The notes under the pieces: generated by a model | What the model was told of the DNA's origin: nothing | Database searches by the model: none | Seen by the model: the letters and a program-made list of their open reading frames with translations, nothing else | NCBI GenBank assembly: GCA_964030475.1 | Contig: CAXIPT010000008.1 | Coordinates: forward strand, 3,160,937-3,224,936 | Direction of reading: 5' to 3' | DNA length: 64,000 nucleotides | Source: Tethya wilhelma | Taxonomy: Eukaryota > Porifera > Demospongiae > Tethyida > Tethyidae | Shown: piece after piece, positions 1 to 10,682 of the stretch | How positions within the stretch are numbered: the first letter of the stretch is position 1 | Layout of the letters: every line of letters starts with the position of its first letter | Translations under genes and position numbers: made by a program

Positions 1-193
1 GCTCCAAGTAGACCCTTGTAAACCATTCAAAACAGAGCTACAAATAAGACACTCTTGCATAAGAGTTGTTTGCATGAGTACAACATGTGTGGGTGTTGAT
101 TAGTTTGGTCCAACATTTAATTATGTGTTAGACAAAATCTTCTTGAGAACCATTGTATCATCCTGCTGAATCTACAAATACTTGTATTTATGC

Positions 194-827
194 TTAAGGT
201 TACAGGCTATTGTTTGCTCATGAATATTTTAATGAGCATGCGTAGTTATTTTAGTGCGGAGCAAACCGCAACTTGTGCAAAATTGTTGGCATGATTTTTT
301 GGCGTCAGTTTATTTCCAAAGTATTCTGCGGGTGACCGCATAAAGTGGCTCTTTTTAACCAGATTGTAAGTGGGCAGAGCCAGATCTAAAAAGAAATTTG
401 ACAGCACGTTCAACGACAGAGAAACGGCAGCTTTTGTCTTCGCTCCTGCTGCAGAATCAAGACAAGAAGTAAGTTTGAGCTACCATTTTTTTCATACTAT
501 AAGAAAGAGAAGCCAACCGAATAGATCTGTCCCTGTAGAGAGTTGGAAATAAGTGTCTAACGCTACGCTCCCATAGTCAATCTGGAACGTTGCCTCTTGA
601 AATAAACTGATGGAAAAAATTTTTGGCTACTCTTCCTGTGGGTATCTCTGAGGATAGTAAGCATACTGAGGTTGTCTTTTCGCTGTTTAGCCCTGAAAGT
701 TAAAAAGAATAACTGTCTAAGCTGTTGTTTAAAATTTGGCAGGAAATTGCTGCAGTAATTTGCCAAAAAGAAACTATTTAATCTTGCTCATTAAATATTC
801 ATAATAGAATGTACCCCGTAACCTTAA
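194..827. mobile_element. TTAA-bounded MITE-like element
   Basis: The element is bounded by TTAA on both sides (194-197 and 824-827) and its ends read GGTTACAGG and the near complement CCCCGTAACC. The inverted termini continue imperfectly for about 45 bases on each side (GCTCATGAATA against TATTCATAA). There is no transposase. TTAA target sites are typical of piggyBac-type elements, so a non-autonomous piggyBac-like origin is inferred. A related copy lies at 34118-34726. Short open frames inside, on either strand, look spurious. Confidence 0.6.
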
Positions 828-1732
828 TGACATGTTATTTTGGTTGTCAAAATTACCCCAGTTACATCACCTCTGCCCTTTGCCCCGTTAAACATCGATT
901 TCTTCAAAGACAGTCAGTTTGAGGCCTGGAGCTGAAGAATGTAACTGAACCATTGCAAATACTCTCCATTGGCCATTGGTTTATTTACAGTTGCTCTCTA
1001 CCTAGTGGGTGGCCAGTGGCAGAAGCAGGATTATGAAAAGAGAGTTCCAAAGAGTACATGTGCAAAAAAATTTTGCCCTAGCCCAACCCACTTTTGGTTT
1101 TAGCTTTGCCCCTTTGTAGCTGAAAGTTTTCCAGAACTAGGCCTGAATGTCAAAAAGCGGCTAGAAAGAGGCAGCTATAGAAACTGAATTTTCGAGTATT
1201 TAATGGTAAATAGATACTAAATTAGTAATCTGCATATTCTTGGCTTACTGAAAGGCAGGTTACTTTGCATCCTTGGATCCTTGCTGGATCTACCACTGGT
1301 GGCGTAAGCTTCAATTACCCCTATCTACCCTTACCTCAATGCATTGCAATATTTTTTATACTATCAAATATCCAAACTTACACACCTTATGTTGATGCAA
1401 AAACTTCAAAAACTTGTCCAATTTTTCTCCTGCACTCAGACACTCTAAGTGAAGCTCTGTTGCAGTCTTTCTGAGTATCAAATTCTTTTCAGAAAGAAAG
1501 TCAATGCATGTAGAGCAGGATACATTCTCTATACAAGCATCGAGTTTTCTACTAAGACCACGTAGAGATTGTAGCAAATCAAAGTTTGACAGTGAATCTG
1601 CATCGTTTTCAGCTTCCATGACATCGAGAGAGTGGGATGACCTTCGACCTTCAAATTGATACTCGAAATATTGAGGACCTTTACCAGATTGTTCCTGTTA
1701 CTTCCTAGCTTCGAAGCGAGGCTTGCTCTTGC
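828..1732. other. No gene recognised
   Basis: AT-rich sequence with short open frames on both strands that lack splice signals, recognisable motifs or similarity to anything I know. I see no RNA gene or obvious element here. Confidence 0.5.
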
Positions 1733-2560
1733 ATAGGGTGTGCAACATGAAAAATCAACATTCGACTTTTGAACAACTAATTCATGCAATATGTACAGTA
1801 GGTTGAAACTTAAACCAGCGCACCTTCAAACTCCGTTGTCTCCTATACTTCTGAATTCTTGGTACTAACTACTTTCAACCGAATCAGCCAGATGGTTACC
1901 AATAACAGAGGCTTGTTTCAACTCTATCAGAGAATTGGTAAGGCCATCCTCTACTAACGCAATGTATAGGGGTTCCCTTCTCTCTTGCATGTAAGCAAAA
2001 ATGGCAAATTGCGATTATAGCGGTAAAAAATGCGTAAATTTTGCTGACAATGCAATATGAAACTTACGGTTTTCTTTAACTTCAGCAACAGAGATCAGGA
2101 TTTGGAGGTGCGCTGGTTAAAGTACCAACCTACTCTACATGTTGCATGAATTAATTGTTCAAAAGTCGATAGTTGATTTTTCATATTGCAACCTACAACA
2201 AATGACTTCTGAATTCTCGGTACTAACTACTTTCAACCGAATCAGCCAGATGGTTACCAATAACAGAGGCTTGTTTCAACTCTATCAGAGAATTGGTAAG
2301 GCCCTCCTCTACTAATGCAATGTATCGAGGTTCCCTTCTCTCTTGCATGTAAGCAAAAATGGCAAATAATTGCTATTTTAGCGGTAAAAATGCGTAAATT
2401 TTGCTGACAATGCAAATATGAAACTTACGTTATTCTTTTAACTTCAGCGACAGAGATCAGGAATTGAAGGTGCGCTGGTTTAAGTACCAACCTACTCTAC
2501 ATGTTGCATGAATTAATTGTTCAAAAGTCAAAAGTTGATTTTTCATATTGCACACCCTAT
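1733..2560. mobile_element. Foldback element with an internal tandem duplication
   Basis: The left end (about 1733-1830, starting ATAGGGTGTGCAAC) is the near-perfect inverse of the right end (about 2464-2560, ending GCACACCCTAT), giving terminal inverted repeats of roughly 98 bp. The interior holds two direct copies of a unit of about 357 bp, starting ACTTCTGAATTC near 1848 and again near 2205. Each copy ends in the right-terminal sequence, so that end occurs internally at about 2103-2190 as well. No protein is encoded. Confidence 0.7.
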
Positions 2561-3089
2561 CTTGCATTTGATGTCATCAGCAACACCCACCCAAGAAAAC
2601 TTGCTTGGATTGAGCTGCAAAAATTTTTAGACAATGGGCGGTTCCAGTTAATAAGGGTATCACCCCATTGAGGAGGGAATTTTCAGAAACCCCCAAGACA
2701 ATAATCCTTTAGTACGACCCCCTGAAGACAATTACCACATCATTGCTGCTTCCCCCAGGACAAATTTGTGTCAACAGTGAACCCTTTGATAGCCTGTGGA
2801 CACAAATGCTATGTAGAATGCCCCCTAAAGACACATTATTAATATGTTAGATAAACCCTCAGGACACCATGCAATAATGCCATCCCAGCCTCAAGAAGAC
2901 TTTAAAATGGTATACATCATCCTGGTAACAATTAATCAGTGTCATATCTGCATAATTAGCAGTGAAATGGATGATTGTGTGTGTGTATGTGTGTGTGTGT
3001 GCAGACCAAAGTAACGGCAACCATTAATCAATGTACAATGATAGTCAAACTACAAGGCTATAAATATAGCAGTGCTATATATAGGGGTC
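2561..3089. repeat. Repeat fragment and TG microsatellite
   Basis: About 2632-2670 matches, inverted, the last 38 bases of the repeat blocks at 14211-14784, 15081-15636 and 17635-18225 (GTTCCAGTTAATAAGGGTA). The following bases are rich in CCCTCAGGAC-like words, as in those blocks, suggesting a diverged copy. A (TG)n tract lies at about 2975-3001. No gene is visible. Confidence 0.45.
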
Positions 3090-3876
3090 TCACAGAGGAG
3101 ACCACACCAATTGAATCTTTTCACAGCTGACAAGGTCAGAAAGTTCTTCGGTGTATGGGGTGGAAGGCTGTGATGAATATGTAACGGTTATTTCATCTGT
3201 TTCTTGACAGTATGAGTTCACCTCAGCAGTATACCAGCCTCCCCTCCAGCCTGTGTCCACAACTTCTTCCTTATCCCATTTAATGCGAACTTTGGCTCCT
3301 ACTGTCTTCATTCTCTCTATATCTTCTTCTCCAGTACTCAATGAGCTAGCTAGTGGACCAGTTGGTGCACATGGTGGACAAGCCTGAGATTTATCATCAT
3401 CAGCTCTCATTGTTCTCATATGTTCAATGGATTGAACTAATGGTACGAACAATTGGTTCAGGTTGTCATCACTGGTGATGTGTGTGGGAATGGATACAAA
3501 ATTGGCTGTAGACTGTAAAGAGTATCTACGTTTCCTGTAGATGTGAGTAGTCAGATTAAGTTTTCTTTCCTCTAGTAGAACTTTCTTGGCTAGATCAATC
3601 AAATCCATCAACTCCTCTTCCTCCTTTGCAGTCACTGCAGCTTTCCTTCCCTGTCGTAATAAGTACACCCGTAATACTAGCTGTTCCATGACTGGCAAAT
3701 GATGATATTGGAGAATAGATCTTAAGTGAGGTATTGTCAACCTCCCAATAGCAGAAGTACTAATTGGCACAGACAACAAGTTTCCAGAGTAAATGTTTCT
3801 GGAGGCCGTAACAGCTGGTGGTAGCTCTTCGCCTCTTTTAGCTGTGATTAGGCTAACAAGCTGGTGCTTCAGACTG
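3090..3876 (-). CDS. C-terminal segment of a transposon-like protein (SAP-like and Tudor/Agenet-like)
   Basis: This open stretch ends in TGA at 3090-3092. It begins with the second half of a SAP-like helix pair (LKHQLVSLI) whose first half lies beyond the MITE at 3877-4557. A second SAP-like segment follows (TIPHLRSILQYHHLPV), then a linker rich in Ser, Pro and acidic residues. The last 70 residues resemble a Tudor or Agenet fold: VRIKW near the start, a GGWYTAEV strand, and an acidic turn before ITVTY. SAP motifs bind DNA, and Tudor/Agenet folds bind modified histone tails or RNA, so a chromatin or DNA targeting role is inferred. It is the last coding part of the gene that continues at 4558-5950, 5901-8308 and 10683-12723. 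The domain calls are from pattern only. Confidence 0.55.
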
Positions 3877-4557
3877 CTCAGGTCAGTTAAGGCATGTAAC
3901 AGTTATTTTGGCAATACAAAAGTTTACTTAAGGATATCTTTGTAATGGTTTACTTCTAAGCTTTGAAACTTAGTAAAAATATTTACCACTGGAGTGTCTT
4001 CACATACACCAAGTTTTAGCATCACGTGTTCAAGGGGGGTGGGGCTAGTCCAAATAAATGCACTTTTAAAAATGCGCAACTGTAGCTAATTAGCCACGCC
4101 CACCAAATTTTGACACAAAATATTTTTGCTTGGTATCTTTCCTATTCTGCCTGGAACAACCTGGATTGAGCTTTAGTTTCGGAGAAATGCTTCAAAAACC
4201 TCAAATTCTAATAAATGCACACCTACTTAAATATGCAAAACTAGAATATCTCAACAGCTAATTACCCCAACCCTGGGTTCCACCCACCAATACATTGCCC
4301 ACTATTAGGTTATGTCACAAAAAAATTTTGGTGGGCGTGGCTAATTAGCTACAGTTGCGCATTTTAAAAAGTTCATTTATTTGGACCAGCCCCGCCCCCC
4401 TTTATCACGTGATGCTCAAACTTTGTGTGTCTGAAGAAACTGCAGTGGTAAATATTTGTACCAAGTTTAAATGCTTAAAATTAAACCAGTACAAAGATAT
4501 TCTTAACCAAACTTTTGCATTGCCAAAATGGCTGATACATGCCTTAACAAACCTGAG
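3877..4557. mobile_element. 681-bp MITE inserted in the transposon-like gene
   Basis: The ends are CTCAGGTCAGTTAAGGC on the left and GCCTTAACAAACCTGAG on the right. The inverted arms are about 220 bp each, meeting around a short centre near 4220. The element is flanked by TG on both sides (3875-3876 and 4558-4559), which looks like a 2-bp target site duplication. Removing the element and one TG brings the coding frames on either side of the SAP-like motif into register, so this is an insertion into coding sequence. There is no coding capacity of its own. Confidence 0.75.
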
Positions 4558-5950
4558 TGCTGGAAGTGACTGGAATGCGCATTTTTCGACACATTGATTC
4601 CAATTGTGATTTTGTATTATGTTTGTACAATTCATGGTTCTTCCATCTTTCCTTTTCTCTGTCAACTTCCTTTTGGTTTTCTATGTTGTCTTTGACCTTT
4701 TTTAGATGCTGCTTCGCATCTTTTGGTGTCACCCAAGCTAATAGAGCGATGAGATTCAAAAGATCATTAGTTGGCTGACGGTAAAACACAAATTAAGAAT
4801 CTTTTCTGGCAGAAATGCTGCTGGAATGTTGTCCCATACTCCATGTAATTGTTCTCTCTCTTCTAAAGGAAGATAGTGGAGTTCTCCTGTTCGAAACCAT
4901 CTCAGATAATCTGGTATAGGCTGTGGTTCGAACCTATTACAGCTCGGTTGGAATAAATTGTGGTAGTGTATTTGTCAGTCCATGCAGTACACTTTTCAGT
5001 TGCATTGTTGAGTATAGTGTAATTGTGGTCTTCAATGTGAAGTTATCACATACATCCCAAGTGATATTTAGGGAGTCTTTGACAGCTCCATCCTGTACAG
5101 AGTATGAACTAGGTGAAAACTCCTGTTTGCCAGCTTCACTCAATGTAAGAAAATTTTGTAACTCAACTTCATCATTAAAGACGAAGTCTTCAGTCTTGAC
5201 ACCTCGATAGCACATCAGTGGCCTTCCCCCAAATGATGCATGAAGCAAACATTTTCTCATCTCCTCCAAAGTACATTCCATATTTGCTTTGTGTGCATCA
5301 GATCCAACTGTGGCTTTTTCGTATACTGGATGACTTTTGAACGATGACACCTTTGATAGCACACTGTTTTCTTGAGAGTGAACTCGTTCAACAAAATTTC
5401 TTTTGCTGTGATATTCGGCAAACGATGTTTGAGTTACTTTGTCTAAATCAAGTAGCTTCAGTAATCGAACAAGGGACATTTGCACCAGTGAGCTGCATGG
5501 TTGCTCCGCTGGGCCATTATCTACTACGAAGGTAAATTGCTTCTTCAATTTCCCTGTCATTCTGTCTCTGAAGAATGTGTCTAGAGCTGGTAATGTTAGG
5601 AGATAAAGAAGCTCATTGAGGCATTTGAATGTGGTATCAGGCTCGAAAAACGATAAGTTGAGCAACGTTACTCCTTGTCCAGTACGGGTGATCTCTACAA
5701 AGGATGTATTGAGGGCTTCAATGCTGGTACTCACTACTGTACTCGCAGGAGACAATTCAACTTTTGGAATAAGAAACAAAAATGTCATGGGAGTAACAGC
5801 ATGGGTTCTGGACTGATCCCACGAATGATCTGGTAACTCAGATGGTTTCCATGACCGTCCTTGAACTAACGTTGGAGACATGTCAGTTGGTATAATTGCT
5901 TCAAGTTGGCATCCTTCCTGAGTTAGTAAGGTCCTGGCATGAATCAACAA
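4558..5950 (-). pseudogene. DDE-type transposase-like core, frame-broken
   Basis: Reading leftward from 5950, the translation carries a possible catalytic core. It has SWKPSELPDHSWDQSR, then VVDNGPAEQP (candidate catalytic Asp), and after about 35 residues NFVERVHSQENSVLSK (candidate Glu). The spacing and the DNG/ERVH context look like an RNase H-fold transposase or integrase. Downstream come PDYLRWFRTGELHYLP and an IALLAWVTPKDA segment leading into basic helices and the first half of a SAP-like motif. The reading frame changes near 5930, 4945 and 4795. I found no believable introns at those points, so the copy is decayed or the assembly has indels. I recall similar architectures in cnidarian and sponge predicted proteins but cannot name a family. 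Confidence 0.55.
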
Positions 5951-8308
5951 GAAGGTTTACATTAGCAGTTGACCAATGAAGATTTACAACAAATTGATGA
6001 ACACCGACACGAGGAGGCTTCTTCAGGGAAAGTGGAGCATTAATTTCCTTACCTGCATGATGCTGTATAGCCTGTCTTGAGCCCTTCCGATAATTCTCGG
6101 TATAATTGTAGCATGAACTTAGTGATATTTTGAAGTTGTCTGGTGCTATTGTCAGTAGAATTTCTCTTGCTCTCTTCATTATCATTGCATTGTCTACTGC
6201 CCGATACAATGTCCCAGTGGATAGTCTTGGGTGAGCTTCGACACCACCGCCATCATCCCTGACATTGTATTCACCAAATGCATAAAGTAATACAGTTGAA
6301 AGTTCTGGAAAATGACTACTCTTTAGCTTTCTACCCCTTCCTTCGGCTATTGTGCGAATCTCCTTTAGCTTCCTTGCTGATGCCACTCTTTCCATTAGTT
6401 TATGTTGTTGCTCATTGGTTAAATCACTCCTCACGGTCTGAGATGTTTGCCGTATCACTGAATACTTCTCCAACCCTTGTATTAAGCTCTTTCTTGCATT
6501 TACAATCCCTTTTGTGTTACTGATGCCTTGCAGTCTAGCAGTGAAGCGGTTACCAGCAAGTTCAGCCACAAGTCCTTTTAGTACTTGTCTATCCCGATGT
6601 GTATCCATATACTTTAGGGAAGGAGCAAACAATGACTTGAGACGTTCTTCTGTAACTTTTTTGACAATTTTGTCATCGTCTACTAGAGAGAACATATTTG
6701 ACATACATTCTTTGAGAGTTCGAATGTTTTCGATTAGGTATGCAATACCTTGTATGTACACTTGAACTAAGTTTAGATGCACACTAAATATTCCATAGAG
6801 CTCCATGGCAGATCTGTGCTTGCAATGATCTTTTTGTAAAGCATGTTGGTAAACCTTACCAGCTTCTTGTGTCCTAACTATTGGTCCATTTGTGACTATG
6901 AATTGACCTACTTCCACAAGAGCCTGTGTATAATGTTGCTTGTTGGAATTGGTCTGAGTCTCACATATCCGCTTCAAGCTATCAATATTGTCTTCTAGTG
7001 TGCCTTGGACTTGACTTTTGCATACAAACAACCAACTGCCTTTCTCATCATGAAGCACTTCTGCTTCTCTTCGAGATTTATCCCGTGCAACATTCTTGCT
7101 TGCAAGGCTATCTTGTCTCTCATACCACCGTGAAGATACATTAGGAAAAGGCAGTGTGTTGTGCATTTCTAAGTACTGTTGTGGGTGTAGAGCAATCTCA
7201 CATGTTGATGGGAGCAGATTATTCAGAGACTCTGGCTGTTCTGTAGTGTCACTTCCACAGGACGAAAGTTCATCTTCACTACTAGAAAAATGGCTGTAAT
7301 GGTATGCACTAACTTCTTCGTCATCATCTGACTCACTGTCATAATTATAATTATCCTGAGTTTGAATATCATTATGGGTTGAACAAGCACTTAGTTGTGG
7401 TGATTCTAGATTTGACACCAGGGACTGACTGTGAGCACGAGATGAGTTTGAGGGATCTTCTGTGATTGTGGATTGTGCAGTAAACCAATCTTTAATAGTC
7501 TTCTGTGGTATTGGTGCTTGCCTTTTACATTTAACATGTTTCGTTTGAGTAAAATCATAGACCATATTGAATATAGAGGTTGTTTCAATGAGGGCCGTAG
7601 AGTCTTCAAGTGAATCAGTATCAGCTTTGGAGGTTGTTATTTCAGGAGTTACTGATTCTGATTCAGAAGTTTGCAATGACACTTCTGCTGTATGTGTTTG
7701 TGTCGTTGTAGATTTCAAAGCTTGTGTTTGTCTAGGAGGTCGAGATTTAGGCTTATTGAGAGATCTCGTGAACCATTTGTTGATTGGTTGTTCATTTTGA
7801 AGTCTTTTTGGATGTTTTTTTGTTTTGAAATGAATACTACTGAAAGCATTAAACAAAGAAACACAATCAACTTTCACATGAGACAAGTCACAAGGCGAGT
7901 GAGCTGAGTTGGTCTTGGTTGAGAGAGCTGAGTCAGACTCAGAAATTGCCGAGATCATTGAGGAGGATGTCTCGGCTGAGGGACCTGAAATTGCTGACTC
8001 AGAGCTTGTCTCGGTTGAGGTGGTTAACAAAGGCTCTTGATTTGTGATTGAGGAAAGTTGTTTCTTTGGAGACGGTCTGGGTGGTTGGCTTGGAGGTGTT
8101 TTTTGCAAAATTGAAGCAAAGGATGGCTTGAGCAACCTTTGTTGGGGTGAGACGTCAACAGACGGCAATGAAGTATTTGGAACTGAACTTGCCGAGCTTG
8201 AGGTGGTTAACAAAGGCTCTTGATTTGTGATTGAGGAAAGTTGTTTCTTTGGAGACGGTCTGGGTGGTTGGCTTGGAGGCGTTTTTTGCAAAATTGAAGC
8301 AAAGGATG
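5901..8308 (-). CDS. Transposon-like protein, middle part: coding minisatellite, PCNA-box-like motif, core N-terminus
   Basis: Open without a stop from the assembly join at 8309 down to 5901. It begins in the middle of a repeat of roughly 58 residues (KPSFASILQKTPPSQPPRPS, then SSITNQEPLL and PNTSLPSVDVSPQQRL), which occurs again at 10683-11010. A Ser/Thr-rich linker follows, with two related segments of the pattern FN-x(n)-K-x(n)-WF; the second carries QKTIKDWF (7482-7505), a match to the PCNA-interacting consensus QxxIxxFF-like. The last 350 residues look folded and contain YNYTENYRKG, KEINAPLSLKKPPR and VVNLHWSTANVN, leading into the transposase-like core. There is no real start here: the reading is open to the n, and the N-terminus lies at 10683-12723. 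The gene's own frame runs into 4558-5950 only after a 1-base shift near 5930. Confidence 0.6.
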
Positions 8309-8309
8309 N

Positions 8310-9008
8310 AATCTTTCTGAGCAGAAAACTATAATCTTGGATTCGATCCGTGGAGTAGAACTAGTCAATGAATTTCGACAAATTCAGTCTGAGTGTAGGA
8401 GCATGGTGAATGAATTTAGTAAAAGTTTGTTGCCAAGTGCACATGCTAATGCACTGCATTCTATGCTGCTTAAAAATAAAACTCTACTAGTGCTAGAACT
8501 AGAGCATTGTGAGCTTCACAGTCATGATGTTGTTCTCTTAGCTGAAGGTCTGAAGGACAATTTAACACTTAAAGAATTGAATCTTAATAATAACATGGCT
8601 GGCAATGAAGGTGCTTCTGCAATAGGGAAAACACTGATGAGCAATTCAACACTATTATCATTTAAACTTAGTCATAACTCTATTGGCTATAAAGGAGCCA
8701 CAGCATTAGTCGAAGGACTGAAGAGGAATTCATCACTATTATATTTGTATTTGAAACACAATTCAATCAGCAATAAAGGATTCACAGCTTTACTTGAAGC
8801 ATTAAAGCTCAATTCAACACTAAAATATTTAGATCTTGAAGGCAACCCTGTTGGTAATAAAAATGAGCTACAAGCAATGACCAGCCTCCTCACTCAGACA
8901 TTAACTCAACAAGATTTGGGATGGCAGTGGTTGAAAACAAAAAATGGAGCCTATATAGTGTTAGCAATGCAAGATAGCGAAGTAGGCAACTACACAATTG
9001 AAATGTGA
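8310..9008 (+). CDS. Leucine-rich repeat protein, 5'-truncated at an assembly join
   Basis: The frame is open from the base after the single n (8309) to TGA at 9006-9008, and there is no convincing ATG at the 5' end, so the start lies in missing sequence. At least four repeats of about 28 residues are visible, with the ribonuclease-inhibitor-type pattern LxxLxLxxNxIGxxGAxAL (for example LKELNLNNN, LLSFKLSHNSIG, LLYLYLKHNSIS, LKYLDLEGNPVG). The last 45 residues are not repeat-like. This repeat type is common at the C-terminus of NLR proteins and in stand-alone LRR proteins; whether a NACHT domain preceded it cannot be seen. The contig it starts is wedged inside the minisatellite of the minus-strand gene, so its neighbours may be wrong. 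Confidence 0.75.
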   Translation, partial: NLSEQKTIILDSIRGVELVNEFRQIQSECRSMVNEFSKSLLPSAHANALHSMLLKNKTLLVLELEHCELHSHDVVLLAEGLKDNLTLKELNLNNNMAGNEGASAIGKTLMSNSTLLSFKLSHNSIGYKGATALVEGLKRNSSLLYLYLKHNSISNKGFTALLEALKLNSTLKYLDLEGNPVGNKNELQAMTSLLTQTLTQQDLGWQWLKTKNGAYIVLAMQDSEVGNYTIEM

Positions 9009-10608
9009 TCGAGATAAACGTCAATAATAATTATTCTTATAAACTGCAAAGAGCAACAAGTAAGTTAGAACACAAAACTAAGAGGAATATAAGAGACAGA
9101 CTACGGACACGCAGGGCCTCCTTACAAGGACAAAAGGTATTGTCTAGACATGCACAATGAAAAACAAACAATTGTAAGGCTACAATTCATACATGTACAG
9201 TAAATTAACTAATTATCATACCTACACAAAAACCATAGCAACTACAATTAATGTGTTCAATACAAGTGTAACTATGTACAAGCTGCCATCATCTCTACCA
9301 GTACCCCCATCACCACCCTCACTATACCCCCCTCCCCAACCTCCCTCCTCCTCCTCATCCAATGAGGTCTCTACAGCACTCCGACCCCAAACGGGGGATG
9401 AAGCTCAGGGAGGATGCTTTAACTACTGGAAACTTATGTCTTAAAACAACCTAAAACTGCTAACTTAAATCAGTATTAAATTAAAGGTATGGAAAGGTTC
9501 TGAAGTTGGTCTGAAAACGATTTGAATACCATTTGAAAAAATGGTCATTTTTTATCTGAAAAGCTGATGAAAACCTTTTGAAAATGATCTGATAATATGA
9601 AGCATTTATGATATTAAAACTATCTTAATTTAATCCATGTGAATCTTAAAAATAAGATCATTTTTTTGCAGTTAAAATTCCAATAATAAAGATAAATAAA
9701 TGTTACAGTAAACTTTTGTGACAGGTAAAATCTAAACAAAAAGGACATAAATAAGTAACATCCTGTACAATACCACCACACAAAATGCAAGCAAGAATAC
9801 ATACCAGTCCCCCAGCAAGTCTGTTCTCAATAAAGTTAACATTATAGTCAGTACTTTGACCAATGATCTTGAATCTCATTGATAGATCTTAGGTTTTCCA
9901 TTAGAAAATCATCTTCCTGTAAAAATACGCATACATTATAGCATTATCTGATACTGCTGTTGTTACTATTGGTAAGCATACCTCAAGCTCATGAATCATT
10001 TTTTAAAAGCTGTCATAGTGTTGTCGGACAAACAGGTACATCGAGAGTTATTTCATCATCTTCAGATTATACAGTTCAGTGGATGAAAGCTCAGAAAAAA
10101 TTTCTAAAGGAAGAACGTGCACACAAAACATATAATATTGATGTACAGTTAGGACTTAACGTTCCAAACATACCATTTATAGCGGTACATAAAATGCTGC
10201 GGCAATCTTTCTCTTCATGATCTTGATTGGATCTGTTTAGATGTTAAACCATACACAAAAAAGCAATAAAATAGGTCCATTATGAGTACACAAGTGGTTG
10301 TTTACCTTCAGCAAAGTTCTCACTTGAAAGGAGCATGGTTATAGGCACTCTCAACCTATATTGGATGATGTGCATATATAATATTATGACCTTGACATAT
10401 CACACCAGTTGTAGCCATATATAATTATGTAGAACAAATACGTACATGCATGTCAACGTACCCTGGCATGACATTTCCGACCACGCTCTCCCCTTCCTTT
10501 CTGTTAGTGAATGGTCAAGGTGAATGAGGCTACAGCACACGCAACACTAGAAGCAACAGAGAGTTAAATGAAACAAAACTGATGAACCTGAACAATGAAC
10601 CTGACAAG
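9009..10608. other. No gene recognised after the LRR gene
   Basis: AT-rich sequence that follows the LRR stop and runs to the N gap. A plus-strand open stretch at about 10010-10220, ending TCTTCATGA, follows a poor acceptor (TTTTTTAAAAG) and encodes a basic, Lys-rich segment. It could be a small terminal exon, but I could not link it to anything. The Pro-rich open stretch at 9193-9444 looks like low complexity. Confidence 0.4.
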
Positions 10609-10682
10609 NNNNNNNNNNNNNNNNNNNNNNNNNNNNNNNNNNNNNNNNNNNNNNNNNNNNNNNNNNNNNNNNNNNNNNNNNN
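10609..10682. other. Assembly gap (N run)
   Basis: 74 unknown bases. The right flank starts inside the Pro/Ser-rich coding minisatellite that also ends at the single n at 8309, so the gap very likely falls inside the repeat array of the minus-strand transposon-like gene. Confidence 0.95.

Noticed and set aside
4355..4778. Plus-strand frames of 73-80 residues
   Set aside because: They are within the MITE arm or antisense to the transposon-like gene.
4925..4950. A 22-base intron to explain the frame change in the transposase-like core
   Set aside because: GT and AG are present, but the join does not restore the downstream frame, and the length is below any believable intron.
9193..9444. Pro/Ser-rich open stretch on the plus strand
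   Set aside because: Low complexity from a CT/CC-rich tract; no flanking splice sites or domain.
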